This document shows, in pieces, positions 1 to 10,950 of a DNA stretch of 64,000 nt (position 1 is the stretch's first letter; every line of letters begins with the position of its first letter). Source of the stretch: Fomitopsis serialis (lineage: Eukaryota; Basidiomycota; Agaricomycetes; Polyporales; Fomitopsidaceae). The DNA is taken from positions 1-64,000 of the forward strand of contig NW_025955008.1 in NCBI RefSeq assembly GCF_022376445.1, given 5' to 3'. The notes below the pieces were generated by a model, which worked only from the letters and a program-made list of their open reading frames with translations, did not search any database and had not been told where the DNA came from. A program made the position numbers and the translations under genes.

Positions 1-36
1 AGAATGTCACAACGCTCGACCCGGACCTACTAACAC

Positions 37-881
37 ATGAGAGAATCCAACTCGGCCTTCCGCAGGTTCCGCATAACGGGCGACCGTCCCCGAACGGCGA
101 AGGTCATAACCGGGGCCGGTGACAGTCCTCGAAGATATGAGACAGCTGCAGGAGTTCGCCTGACTTACACGAACATGCCGCACCTCGACCCAACTTCCGA
201 AGCGTATGCTGCCCGCTACTACCGCCTCCTAGAGGTCCTCAAGACCGAGGGACTTGTCGAGCCGCGATACGATGCAAACAGTCCCGGAGAGTGGCTGGCT
301 TGGGCTCACGGAGTCCGTTGGATGATCGTACGTGCCTCCGAACTTAGACTATCGTTCGAACCATCGAACCGACCTTCGAACAGCGATTCTTGTTCGAGTC
401 CCGCAGCCGGGCCATCCTGCTGGCGAACGATACGCTTCCTGCTCCTAGGTCGTTCCCCGAGATCGACGAGTTGATGCGTTACCTCGACGAGGTCTTTCAC
501 CGCGATGGCAACCAGGGAGACATCCTAGGTTCGCCCTACCCTACGATCGCGTGGTCCGAGACCTTGGTACTGCTCGAACAAGTCAACCAGGCCGAGCGTC
601 GTCCCCTCGCGAACCCGCAGTATCAGCGCGAGTCGTTGATCCTGTCCGACTTTCGCCAGCTGCCCGACAACCTCGAGTCCATGGGTCGAGCGATTCACAA
701 CATCGCAGTCGACCAGCGCCGCACGCACGGCACCCTCGTCGGGTTGCTCGAAAGTCTGCTCGAGCGCGTCAACACTGACCGTGGCTCCGACGCCGGTCCG
801 TCTGTTCGTAGGGGTAGAGGTGGTGGTCATGGGTGTGGTGGTCGAGGACATAGATATGAGAATTGCAGGGGTCGTCACTAG
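37..881 (+). pseudogene. gag-like protein remnant with degenerate zinc knuckle
   Basis: Two overlapping open frames (37-~345 and ~345-881) read as one protein if a single frameshift near 345 is allowed. The first ends in a Trp-rich stretch (GEWLAWAHGVRW). The second is a helical, charged segment followed by an Arg/Gly-rich tail containing C-G-G-R-G-H-x4-C, which has the C-x4-H-x4-C half of a CCHC zinc knuckle but lacks the first Cys. Helical protein plus C-terminal knuckle is the layout of Gag proteins of fungal LTR retrotransposons, where the knuckle binds RNA in the particle. I see no protease, reverse transcriptase or integrase downstream and did not identify LTRs. Both the frameshift and the missing Cys argue for a dead copy. 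A cellular zinc-knuckle protein is the alternative. Confidence 0.35.
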
Positions 882-1160
882 CTAGGTTGACGTAGCCATG
901 TACTTGCTCCGGAGTCCTACCAATGTAGCGACGCTTCTAAACCGCTTGTCTCTGCCACTAAGGGTCCCGAACATGGACGCTTGAGCTTCGAACATCGGGC
1001 GTTTCCCTCGAACGGACGGACCGTGCGTCGACCGTTCTGACTTAGTGCACCGTTGTATCGACCGTAAATGGCGTTTTCGGTGGGTAGGTGAGCTAAGGGC
1101 TCATCAGCGCATGGGTGGGCGAGTGAGAGGCGGCAGTCAGGGTCTAGGCCCTACTCATAA
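882..1160. other. spacer without recognised feature
   Basis: Between the gag-like remnant and the first aspartic-protease pseudogene I see no ORF, repeat or promoter that I can support. Confidence 0.4.
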
Positions 1161-1183
1161 CGCCAGGAGGCCAAGTTGGGGGT

Positions 1184-1644
1184 TGGCCTCCTCGCCTGTG
1201 CGCTGGTAGGCGTCGCTCGAGAGGGTACCGCCTCGTCAGGGGTTTCGTCAGGCACAGCTGTCATCCCGAAGGCAGCAGAGATCTCGCTTGACCGTGTGGT
1301 CGTAGTTGGAGTTTGTGGCGAAGTCGCTGAACCCGACCTTGCTCGGGTCGGGCACGAGATTTGAAGGGTGGACGCCGACACTAAGAACGGAAGAGACGTC
1401 ATCGAAGCCAGGATGCCTAAGAGAGCGGGAGGAGAACGGCGCGGATGGCACGCTGGCGGAAGACGCCATACCGAAGAGGTTGGCGGCGAGGGCGTTGCCA
1501 TCGTCAGTGGCGATACTGAAGTAGATGGACGAAACGGAGGCGAGGGCGAGCCCGAGGATGCCGCTAGTAGAGAAGTTCGAGCGGTTCGTCGTCTAGGGAC
1601 GAGACAGCACCTGCACGGCACGGAGAGACGGTAGCACGAAGGGC
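1184..1644 (-). pseudogene. aspartic protease (A1-like) pseudogene, copy 1
   Basis: On the minus strand the segment reads GILGLALASVSS, later FDDVSSVLSVGVHPSNLVPD, which resembles the interdomain part of fungal pepsin-like aspartic proteases (GILGL... followed by ...LGIG...P.LVPDPS). The catalytic DTG motifs lie outside the fragment. It is nearly identical to 50634-51008. Compared with that copy it lacks about 240 bp between roughly 1247 and 1268: sequence on each side (1184-1247, 1268 onward) matches separate blocks of copy 2 (50327-50390, 50634 onward). The 5' end of the gene is then separated from its former neighbour by the insertion at 1645-4912. Several frames are needed to read it and no start codon is visible, so it is not functional. 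Confidence 0.6.
1637..1644. repeat. 8-bp target-site duplication, left
   Basis: CGAAGGGC lies immediately before the inserted sequence and recurs at 4913-4920 right after it. The related locus at 51003-51010 carries a single CGAAGGGC with no insertion, which shows that the octamer was duplicated on insertion. Confidence 0.85.
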
Positions 1645-1661
1645 ACCAGATGCTGGCAGAC

Positions 1662-1705
1662 TCATGTATGAATCCCTGTGCTTAGCACAAATGGGTCATA
1701 CATAA
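1662..1705. repeat. left subterminal repeats TYATGTATGA (2 copies)
   Basis: TCATGTATGA at 1662-1671 and TCATACATAA at 1696-1705 (the second inverted). The same decamer is repeated at the right end, and TCATACATAAACTCC at the left is matched in inverted orientation near 4846-4859. Likely transposase-binding sites by analogy with other hAT elements; this role is inferred. Confidence 0.6.
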
Positions 1706-2539
1706 ACTCCAGAGCTTACAGCGAGCCTTCATATATAAAGGCGCTGTAATGGCTGCAGTGGGCGCCCCGCTTGCTACCCGAAAGGGGAGCTGCCCTTTAG
1801 GGTCACCCACTGCCCGCCGGGGAGAGCGGCGCCTACCCTAAATAGGTCCTGCCGCGCGCTCTTCCGCTTTGGGTGCCGTTGCGGGCCCATCGGGCGAGTG
1901 CGATCACGGTTTTTGATCTGTAAGATCTCGCGTGTTCCAGGGTGCCGTATATAGCAATTGTTTTCATTCCGTGCCTGATTAGTTCATGTATCCAGATTTA
2001 GATATGCACAGCCTGTATGTTGTGCGCCATGACATACCTTCTCGGGCTAGGTACGGTGCTGTATAAACCCATTTCTCGTGTAGCATAGCACCTGGACACC
2101 ATTGAGGTCCGCAAACACGCAGACATACATGGCGAAGGGTTAAGCGGCAGCCCTCCCGATGTGGTATGTTTGAGGCCCCGACAAATGTCAAATGTGGGGG
2201 CTATGGATATTCAATACTCGTGCAGAATACACTATACTGAGTACTGTAGAACAGGCGGGCAAGGTCACCTTATGCGGCAACATCGACTGCACCCGGGTTA
2301 TCCTCCTGTCCATCGCCCACCTCGTCACTGTCCCACCCATTGCTTTCCCGCCCGTCACCCACGGATCCCCGCATTTCATCCTCCCGGATGTTGTCCTCCC
2401 ACCCGTCATCGGTAACCTCCCATGTTTCGCCCGCCCTGATCAACGGTTGGCTCATAGCACGAAGGGCTTGTGGTTGCACCGGCCAGGCTACCCTGTCGTC
2501 GCCCGGCCAACAGCGGCTGATGGTTCGTCCACAGTGGTC

Positions 2540-2920
2540 AGTGCATAGTTCACCGTATTCGTTGACGCACCGCCATTCGTACCCGTACCGCCATTCGTAT
2601 CCATACCGCCATTCGTACCCGTTGACGCACCGTTCGCCGTGCTGGTTGATGAACCGCCATTCGTGCTAGAATGCGCTGCCGTTCATACCCGCAGTGGTAC
2701 ATGCTGACACGCCGTTCGTGTTGTTTTGTACAGACACTGTACCTGCTGACGTACCCGTGCTGGTCGACGTGTCGCCATTCATGGCACCCGCTGACGTGCC
2801 GTCGATCGCACCCACCGATGTACTGATCAACGTGCCATTCGACTCGGACACGCTGACTGATGCACCGTCACGGTCCGATGCACTCGTCGACGAGCGATTC
2901 AGCGAGCGACAAGGAAAGGA
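2540..2920 (+). repeat. degenerate minisatellite (ACCGCCATTCGTACC units)
   Basis: Imperfect tandem copies of a 15-18 bp unit containing CCGCCATTCGTACCCGT, crisp at about 2570-2660 and increasingly diverged to about 2900. The open frames across it are a by-product of the repeat. It lies inside the hAT-like element. Confidence 0.6.
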
Positions 2921-3499
2921 TGCGAGCACTGATAGAACAAGAGGGTCAGTCTAGTGCGTGCATGTCCAGTACATTGTTGTTGTGCTTACCTGGTTTAACT
3001 CACTTCTGGATGTGACTTGGGGCCTCCATCGTGCTCTTCCGTGCAGGTATAGGCGTAAAAGCGAGACAGTAGAGGTGCGGTAGCACGCGCAAGTGAAGCG
3101 AGCCTTGCGGGCGCCCCCGTAAACTCAACGTTTGTATCTGTTTACTGCCTCACCGAATGAGGAATGCCCGATGTGCTCGGGCTGTTCCTGGCCAATCAGA
3201 ACACGTTTAATGGTCCTACTTAGGCCCGCAACATACCTGCGACTCGCCTTCTGGGCGTTTTCGCACTGTGTACGCATGTCGTAGGGAATATATATGTGGT
3301 CAGTTGCATATAATACATAAGATGGGATGCAGTAGTACAACACACAACCCCAAGTCCTCGTGTACAGTAGGGATGCCTACGCTATTAAGTATACGGTACT
3401 GGTTCTCTGAAGCTCGGCGGTCATCATAAGGAGCGTTCCAGCGCGACATATACCAAATTCATTTTTATAGAGTAGATTCGTACTACATTACAGATGGTA

Positions 3500-4370
3500 T
3501 ATCTACGAACACGCCGGCCGTGTCTGCATGCAGGGGCAGGCAGTCGCACTGTGTGTTTGCGATTGCTGCGTGTTGCGCGCGCCCCTGCTCTGCCCGCCGT
3601 CGCGGTCACCCGCTCTTCACTGACACGCCTGCCTTCCGTTCGTCGGCCGTGCTTACGTGCTGGGCATTCGCCCGGCACGCACGCGGTCGTCGTGCGTGTA
3701 GTGTTCATGGCATCCGCACTCTGGGCCCGCTCGCTTTCCCTCTCGCCCGCCTGCCCTCTCGCTCGCCCATCCACTCGCTTTCCGGCGCGCCTGCTGGTGC
3801 CCTTGCCTACCCAATCACCTCCTTGCCCGCTCGCCTCCATGTCTGCTTGTCCACCTGTTCTGGACCGCCCACCCGCTCGTCCGCTTGCCCTCCCGCTCGT
3901 CCGCCTACCCTCCCGCTCATCCGCCTCGCTCGTCCGTCTGCTCACCTGCCTGCGCGCCGATCTGACCGCCTGCCCACCCGTCTGCGTGTGCATTCGTCGG
4001 CTGTGTCTGCGTGCCGGGCATTCGCCCGGCGCGCTCGCGGTGGGCGTGTGCTGTCGCCTGTTCACTTGCCTGTCTACTCGCTCTTCTACCCGTCCGCTTC
4101 GGTTGCCCAACTTTCGGCTCGTCTGTGCGTCTTCCTACCCGCCCGTCTTCCTGCCCGCCCGTCTTCCTGCCCGCCCGTCTTCCTGCCCGCCCGTCTTCCT
4201 GCCCGCTGGTCTGCCCATTCGTCTTCCTGCCCGCCAGTCCGCCTGCCCGTCCATCCACCAGTCCACCAGTCCACTCGTCCGCTTGCGCTCGCACCCGTGC
4301 CCGTCGTCCATCCGTCGGCTGCGTTTTCACGCGGGGCATTAGCCCTACGCGCTCGCGGTCGACGAGCGTA
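3500..4370 (+). repeat. C/T-skewed repeat cargo with ~350-bp higher-order period
   Basis: This stretch is almost free of A on the plus strand and is built from CGCCCGCCTG-type units. A longer module containing GGGCATTCGCCCGGC followed by CGCTCGCGG recurs three times, near 3660, 4015 and 4335, roughly 320-355 bp apart. A sharper tandem of CCTGCCCGCCCGTCTT occupies about 4137-4205. All frames stay open here (up to 320 codons) because stop codons are rare in such composition, so I do not call a gene. Confidence 0.6.
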
Positions 4371-4770
4371 CTGCACGTCGCCGCGTCCTGTGGCTGCGGT
4401 CAGCTCGCTCGCTCGTGTGCGTCTGCGCTCACCTCGATGTCAGTGTCGGCTACTCGCTGTCGTCGTGCCCGCTGTGCTCTAACGACGTCGGTGACCGACG
4501 CGGGGTGGTGCCAGTGGAGGTCGTAAACGGCGGGCGGAAGCGCTCGCCGCTCGCTCGGCTCGTGGCGAGCTCCCGGGTTTGGCCGAAACCGACGCCACGC
4601 AGCGGGCAGGGCAGGGCGGCAGGGGATCCGAGATCGTACCTGATCTCAGATGCGCTGACCCCGATGTCCATCCATATGGGGTAGCCGCCAGTGGTACCGC
4701 CCCGCCGGGGACGAAGGCGCCAGGCGCCCGGGGTAGCTGCCATATCAGGTAACGACCGACGGCGCTTCAT

Positions 4771-4859
4771 TCATACATGACGGCGCCTCGCTCATACATG
4801 AGCGAGTGGTAGCTCATGTATGAGAATGGCTGCAGGTAAGTACTGGAGTTTATGTATGA
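4771..4859. repeat. right subterminal repeats TYATGTATGA (4 copies)
   Basis: Copies at 4771-4780, 4792-4801 (both TCATACATGA), 4814-4823 (TCATGTATGA) and 4850-4859 (TTATGTATGA), in both orientations, next to the right end of the hAT-like element. Confidence 0.6.
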
Positions 4860-4912
4860 TCACTCCATGCTCACTACAAGGATCTTGTACAAACATATGC
4901 CTATATGGCCTG

Positions 4913-4920
4913 CGAAGGGC
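4913..4920. repeat. 8-bp target-site duplication, right
   Basis: CGAAGGGC directly after the inserted element; see 1637-1644. Confidence 0.85.
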
Positions 4921-5754
4921 GGGGCGGAAGACGGGGGCGAGACGACCGGGCGCAGGGGTGAGGTGGGCAAACAATCGGCTTCTTTGACGCGATGCGCGAT
5001 CAACAAGTACGCACCTAGCGGCCCGTTTGTGATGCAGTATTCACCAAGCGAAACGGCGTCCCATACTGAATCTCGGAGGTAGGATAGCGCAAAGGAGGCA
5101 TGACGACTTTGAGCGGAACGTGGACGCAATCCACTGCACTCAATCAGTAACGAACGAATAGGCAGACACGTAAGCTACGCACTCGAGTCAGCGGAGCTGG
5201 TGTCCACTTGGAGGGAGAGGTTTTGGCAGCCACCGTCGACGAGGACGGGGAGAGTGTAGACGCTACAGGACGTTCAGCTTACGGACCCGCATACGATACA
5301 CCACATAACGCGCATTCCGCCCGGCTTGTGTTTCCTAGATTCTCGCTCCTTGACATCGACCGGGTGCTGGTAAAGCCAGTGGCGCGACGTCAAGAACAGA
5401 TCCTCGCTACTGATACACCGACTCGGTGAGGAGCTACAACGGTAGCACTCTTGCCACCCCTCTCGATCCACGATCGTCTCCCGCTCCGCTCCCTTTCATG
5501 AGCGGGTCTTCGCGCGCGACGTGACAGCGGGAGGAACGCGCATCGGGCGATCTGCTGCTGAGGTCGTCCAAGTCGTTGCCGTTGGCTGTATCCGAGATGC
5601 AGCGAGTTAACGGAGCGGGCCGCGTAGACTGAGATGATGACAGGAAGGAGCGACGCGGGGTGAATAGACGTAGGTTGTTGGCGGTCATACGCTCTGGAGC
5701 AGACGCGCGTGCGAAGCAACGTACGGGCGGGACCCATGAACGAGAAATCGGAAA
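4913..5754. repeat. segmental duplicate of 51003-51844
   Basis: About 840 bp almost identical to 51003-51844 (for example GAGGACGGGG here against GAGGACAGGG there) and in the same orientation. Together with 1184-1644 it forms one duplicated block that the hAT-like element later interrupted. Similarity stops at ...GAGAAATCGGAAA. Open frames on the minus strand (5390-5737, 5434-5688) are present in both copies, but I recognise no protein in them. Confidence 0.85.
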
Positions 5755-5905
5755 GGAGACATGAAACGGGATGATTTGTTAAACAGCGAGGAGCGTATTT
5801 GCATTACAGTAACACACAACAGGGCGTAAGCCTCCGGATTTTGGTACGTACGTCTGTGCTAATTCAACGAGGTCGGATGTACCGTAAGTTACCATCCATG
5901 TTCAG

Positions 5906-7231
5906 TCAGTCGCCTTCGGCGACCAAGCGATCGTGTCGCGCCGGCAAAAGGTTCCTCATCATTACCTCCTGCATCTCGTTCGCCCTCCGGCGCCCCTCCT
6001 TCAGTCCCTCAATGCTACGACCAATGCCATCTATCAATGCTTCCACGGGGACACGCTCACCTACAAGGTGAGGCGTGGCCGCCTGGTCCCGCAACTCCTC
6101 CACATCCACAGTCATCATCAGCAGCACATCGCGTGTCACGACTACACGCGTGAGAGCCTGCGTGCGGTACCAATCAATGTCCTTGAGCAGTGCAAGTTGC
6201 ATTTCGTTGCTGCGTCGCAAGTCACGGTTGCCACCGAGAATAGTCCATAGCTCCGAGAGCAGCTCCGCGTGCTTCCGGCTCAACGAGAGACCTTCGCGCG
6301 AGCAGATGGCATGGATCGTATCGAGGGTTTCTTCCAGCCGCTCAAGGCTCGCGGCGCTTGCAGATGCCTGCAGAAGGGCGAGGTCGGTTTCATGGGCTAG
6401 TGTTTCCATCACTTCGCGGTATGAGGGGGCAACGATTGCCTTAGTGGTAGAGCGAAATAACAACGCCGTCACGAGCCGCGATAGCGAGCTGCTTTCGGCT
6501 GTCGCTGCTTCCATCGTCCGTAAGGCGAATTCGTTTGCTGCGGCGATGCTAAAGTGCACAGTAAGCGATGTGTTTTACGGCGTCCGATACAAGACTCACC
6601 GATTCACTGCGCCGTCGATTCCTTTAGTGAGCCGAATGAGTCCCTCTCCTGCCTTTTTGGCATCATCCAGAAACTGCAGGAGAGCTTCTGCGAGGGCGTC
6701 GCGGCTCCTTAGATCGCTATTCCGCACAAGTATGACCAGGTTGCGTGTTGCGATCTCCGACTGTTTGAGCTTCAGTTGGATCATATCCGTGCCCACATTT
6801 GTAGTCATGACGTCCTCGAACTTGCCGTGCAGCCCAACCAGCTTGTCGAGATCCAGATCCAGTGGCTTTCGATTAATGTCCACGTCTATTGGGGCTGATG
6901 CGTAGCGAGTACAAAACATGCTGGATGTCATGCCAGGAATCAGGCAAAGTATGCCACCCAACTTCCCAGCGACATAATCGCACGCGATCGTGAGGGCCAA
7001 GATAAAGATGAGGATACCCAGTGGCTTCTTGAGCAGCCAGAAGGCATCGCGAAGGGCATCCCCAATGTAGAGCACAATCGATGACGCAGCAGAGAATACG
7101 GCCTCCTGCATTTGCCCCCGAACCGGGCCAGCGATTGCGTCTCGCGGTTCGACCATGGGTGCCACTGGCGGTAGAGGGGCATTCGACTCTTCCGAGTCGG
7201 CATCGGCTATCTTCCGCAAAGTGGTAGCCAT
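5906..7231 (-). CDS. membrane-anchored coiled-coil protein, Agaricomycete-type
   Basis: Two exons, 7231-6600 and 6548-5906, joined across a 51-nt intron (GTGAGT...TTTAG) that splits an Arg codon; the spliced frame gives 424 residues. The chosen start (ATG at 7231) gives a short Pro-rich N-terminus, then FSAASSIVLYIGDALRDAF, one transmembrane segment at about residues 69-86 (PLGILIFILALTIACDYVAG), and a long helical part with heptad character ending in LVGERVPVEALIDGIGRSIE. The motif ELWTILGGN lies in the second half. From memory, proteins with this layout are common and multi-copy in Agaricomycetes with no assigned role; I infer a single-pass membrane protein with a coiled-coil face. An upstream in-frame extension to 7423 exists but begins before the hydrophilic ATG and is less likely to be used. 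Confidence 0.7.
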
Positions 7232-7547
7232 GAGGACGCTGGAAGACGTGTCAAGACTGTACTGAGTGTCGCTGTGACCTGTGGAAGTTTGCACACAGGA
7301 TGTGGCAGCAGTCTGGTAGATGACGCGGTGGCACTGGTGGCCCGTTGTCGTGACGCCTTTGTCCACTTCTGAAATCACGCAGTCGCGTGATCGCATTGTG
7401 TATCTATATATCTTTACGAGCATCTACGCTACAAGAGGCGTGGACGTTCCTCGGGGGACAAACGCGGACACTATACTGTAGAAGAATTCGGAGTCCGTGC
7501 CAGGCCTTGCTCCGTGCACGTGCGCGGGTACGGGCTCTGCACGAGTG

Positions 7548-7640
7548 CAGGCGGGTCCACGGGCGGGGAGGCGGGTCCACGGGCAGAGGCGGGTCCACGG
7601 GCAGAGGCGGGTCCACGGGCAGGCAGGCGGGTCCATAGGC
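7548..7640 (+). repeat. 18-bp tandem repeat (GCGGGTCCACGGGCAGAG)
   Basis: About five consecutive copies of GCGGGTCCACGGGCAGAG with small variations, the last ending GGTCCATAGGC. Frames across it read as Pro/Cys/Trp repeats on the minus strand and are not credible genes. Confidence 0.8.
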
Positions 7641-8560
7641 AAGTGGACGCGTGTATGATCGCATGGGTACGTACAGCATGGCAGCGTGCGTGGTACCATT
7701 CGTCCGCTGGTGCCCAGATGCTTAGTTCAACTCCAACACAGGTGTACATATCAGCTCTCACCTGTCTCCCGGTAAGCTTCCATCCTCTTCAACCCGCGCT
7801 GTCCCTCGAGCTCACTGCCGCGACTTCAAACCAAACAGCCCACTCGCCACCGGCCCTTGTCTCGCGCACGCGTTGCGAGCCGTCGGTGCGTGATTCTTCG
7901 ACGATTTGCGCGAGTCCAGTAGACCGACGAACGCTGACGATACTACTGAAGACGGTCGCAGGTAGCGTGTATCATAGCTACGTAGCGTAGCTCGGTGGTC
8001 CCTCGCCATCTCCTCTCACAGAGACGGCGATCGTGTCCGAAAGACCGGCGTAGATGCCGCATCTACAGATGCGCGAACGTTTACCAGTAGTCGATTATGA
8101 AAGATGTGCGTACTCGACAGCCGCGGAAAACGGACACCCGTTCGTCCGTGGCCTGTGTCAGTGCGGTCCGTTGCGAGTCGTCGCGGAGGCCAGGGCCTGA
8201 TGGTAAGGTCGTCAGGGCTGACGGTGCTACCGTTGACATGAGGGATGACAGAATTTGCGCAGCCCGGCGTACTCGTGGTGAAGAGGGTGGCCGGGCGAGC
8301 TAGCACGAGGTCGGGTTAGCAAGAAGGCATGCGAGGGCAGACATTGTTATCCCTCGCGTCACAGTACAGGGCGTACACCTGGCCATTGGGTCATCGGAGC
8401 CGAGAGATGCGACAGAGTCTGAAGACGCGGTGTACGGCGATGTAGCTTACGGACGTTCCTTTAATGGAGAAGTTGCCGCCGAAGTAGAAGACATCGTTGA
8501 GGGCACGGCAGGCTAGCGTACTGCCGCCCTCATCCGTGGAATTTAGAGGCATGAGGGCGC
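7641..8560. other. non-coding stretch without recognised feature
   Basis: Short ORFs on both strands show no family resemblance, no splice pattern and no repeats that I can support. Confidence 0.4.
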
Positions 8561-9080
8561 CGTCGCCCCGGTAGAAACGCGTGGGCAGCTGGGCAAAAAA
8601 ACGGGCGGACGGGAGAGGGCGGCTGGTGGGCAAGAACGGGCGGACGGGCAAGAGAGGCCGGGCGGGTAAGAGTAGGAGAGTGGAAGAGAGAGCGAGCGGG
8701 AAAGAGACGGCGAGTGGGGAAGAGATGGCGAGCGGGCGGGCTGGCAATCGAGCTAGCAAGAGGGCACGCTCGGGCGTACAAGAACACGCGGGCGGGTGTG
8801 CAAGAACGGGCGGGCGTGTAGGGCGGGCATTGCAAGGGTGAGAAGGGCGACGAGAGTAGGCGAGCAGGCTAGCAAGAGCTAGAGGAAATGCAGGCAGGAC
8901 CAGGCGGGCGGGGAGGACAAAATGGCGGACGCATGGGCGAGAGGGTAAGCGGGTGCGTGCGCGAAGGCAAACGGGTGGGGCGAGAGGGCGGGCAAGTCGA
9001 ATGCACGGACGGACGCGCACGCATTCGAGGGGGATGCACAGACTGGTGGGCAAGTAAGGGCACCAAGAGGTGACCGGACA
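8560..9080. repeat. G/A-skewed low-complexity block
   Basis: Strongly purine-rich on the plus strand, built from GGGCGGGCGAGAGGGC-like units. In composition and unit style it is the reverse complement of the C/T-rich block inside the hAT-like element (3500-4370), so the two may share an origin. The 284-codon minus-strand frame across it (8391-9245) is Pro/Leu/Ala/Arg low complexity, so I do not call it a gene. Confidence 0.5.
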
Positions 9081-10214
9081 CCTACTCGATCGTGGTGTCA
9101 GAATCGTAACCTCAGTACACAAGTGCTCACCTTCACTTTTCGCCGATCTGCCCCTCGTACCGCTGTGTTTTGCTTCCTTTGTCCGTGCGCGTTGCGCTCG
9201 GGCTTGTCGTGCTCGGACGCGTCGTTTTGGAGCTGTGGACGGCACGAGAGCATGCGTTGTTGGTGTTTGTCCGAGTCAGTGACAAGTACTGGCAGCACGG
9301 TCCTGGTCACAGTCATGTGACCCGGTTCCTGTGTGGGTTCCCACGACCCGTGCTCTGCACTGCAGCTTTACGTCCTCCGTCGAGCTACAGGAGTGCTACA
9401 GGTACCACAGATGCTTCAAAAAGCGCGCCGTGGACCACATCTCGCTCATCTTTTCTCCCAATCTTGTCTTCTCTACTTCGATTCTCCTGGGCTCCTCTGC
9501 ATCCATAGGCCCAGAACGACGCATCTCTCCTTTGCTTCAACCAGGCAGACACCGATGACGTCATGCCCTTGTCGCCTTCGCGCAGGTTCGGTTCGCTCTC
9601 CGGGATGTTCAAAGAGTCTCCTTGCAGGCTGCACCCGAAGTTGCGTATTTACTGTAAGATGACGATCGCGTGACTCTAACTCTTTTTTTTCCTCGTTCCA
9701 CGACGTCATCCGCCGTCGCAGTGTGTCTTGAAACCTTGACTGCATACCACCACCACCTTGCTTTCAAACTTCTCCCTGTGGCCGTGTCGCGCTCTGTTAC
9801 CCTGCTAATAGTTGCAGTCTGGCCTCTGGCTTCTATCTGTACTCTCAAGGTCTATAGGTGTTGATACCTCGTCTCGAAGGCTACTGGCGACGTTTTCAGA
9901 TAATCTGCTACTTTGGCGACAGGCAACCCAGCCACGCGGTCTAGGACTCGCATGACACGACTACAAGTCGAGCGATAAGACCGTGTGGAACTCGTGTGGA
10001 ATGTGACATGCGCAGGGCGAGGAGAGTACAAGGAGGGATAGAGGGGAGAACAGTACAGTGAGAGCAGGGGACAACACGAGCACGAAGGCTCGACACTCAA
10101 AGGTACGCCTTCGCTGGACGTCCCCCCAGTGGACCACACTTTACCGTGCACTACGACTAAGCCCACCTTCGCTTTACCACACAGCCAGACGTTCGCAGCC
10201 TTGAAGACAGTGAA
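9081..10214. other. non-coding stretch without recognised feature
   Basis: Scattered ORFs of up to about 110 codons overlap in different frames. I see no conserved motif or convincing exon chain. Confidence 0.4.
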
Positions 10215-10429
10215 ATGAACAAGTCAGAGAGACGGCACACACAAGCCAGCGATGACACACGGCGCACGACGACCATGAGGACGAACCTGGTACACCACAG
10301 CCAGCACTGGACGCAATTTGTGGCCATCAATCACTGGACAATGCACTCTGGCGTGTCTCCGCCTCTCCTCAGCCGTCAAATCGATCTGCGGCTGATACAC
10401 CCGCCAATGCCTTGCTTGCCACGACAGGC

Positions 10430-10950
10430 CCCTCGTCTACCATCATCCCACTCCGAGTTGCACCGTCTGCCATCTCACTCGCACCGTCTGCCGTCTCTCT
10501 CGGACTCGTCAATCCCGTCTGCTGTCTCTCTCGAACTGCCTGCAATCTCATTGGCGTCTGCTGTCTCTCTCGAACCACCTGCCGTCTCGGTTGTCCCGTC
10601 TGCACACTCACCCGCCTCGTCTACTTTATTTCTCGCGCCGTCTGCTATCTCTCTCGATCCGCCTGCTGTCTTGTCCACCCCGTCTGCTGTTTCGCCTGTG
10701 CCGTCTTCTGTGTTTCCCGCGCCGTCTGCTGTCCATCTCGAACTGCCTGCCATCTCGTCCAAGCCGTCTGCTCTCCCTCTCGACCAGCATGCTGTCTCGT
10801 CCGCCCTGTCTACTGTATTTCCCGTGCCATCTGCTGTCTCTCTCGCACCATCTCCAGTCTCGCCCATGCCATCTGCTGTCTCTCTCGAATCCCCTGCCGT
10901 CTTGTCTGCTCCATCGCCCATCTCGCCCATCTCGTCCGCCGTCTTGCCTC
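10430..10950 (+). repeat. pyrimidine-rich minisatellite encoding SAVSLEPPAVS-like repeats
   Basis: Imperfect tandem units of about 30-45 bp such as CCGTCTGCTGTCTCTCTCG. Because the unit is a multiple of three and poor in A on one strand, several frames are open at once: plus frames of 256, 187 and 124 codons and minus frames of 151 and 132 codons. The longest (10215-10985) reads as Ser/Pro/Ala/Val repeats. Simultaneous openness in many frames is a property of the repeat, so I treat this as non-coding unless transcripts show otherwise. Confidence 0.6.

Larger units (their letters stand above)
1645..4912. mobile_element. hAT-like transposon, non-autonomous, 3.27 kb
   Basis: The ends are fixed by comparison with the uninterrupted duplicate at 50.6-51.8 kb: the flanks are continuous there and separated by this block here. 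The block is bordered by an 8-bp direct repeat, the target duplication length typical of the hAT superfamily. The ends are only weakly inverted (CAGATGC at 1647 against CAGGCCA read inward from 4912), but both carry subterminal copies of TYATGTATGA: two within 62 bp of the left end and four within 145 bp of the right end. hAT transposases bind such subterminal repeats. Inside I find no transposase signature; the cargo is minisatellite-like and C/T-skewed DNA. It would therefore need a transposase in trans. The superfamily call rests on duplication length and subterminal repeats, not on a coding gene. Confidence 0.75.

Noticed and set aside
3520..4482. 320-codon plus-strand frame inside the hAT-like element
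   Set aside because: Reads as Pro/Cys/Arg/Ser low complexity in skewed repeats; three frames are open at once; no transposase features.
8391..9245. 284-codon minus-strand frame
   Set aside because: Low-complexity Pro/Leu/Ala/Arg translation of a purine-skewed repeat.
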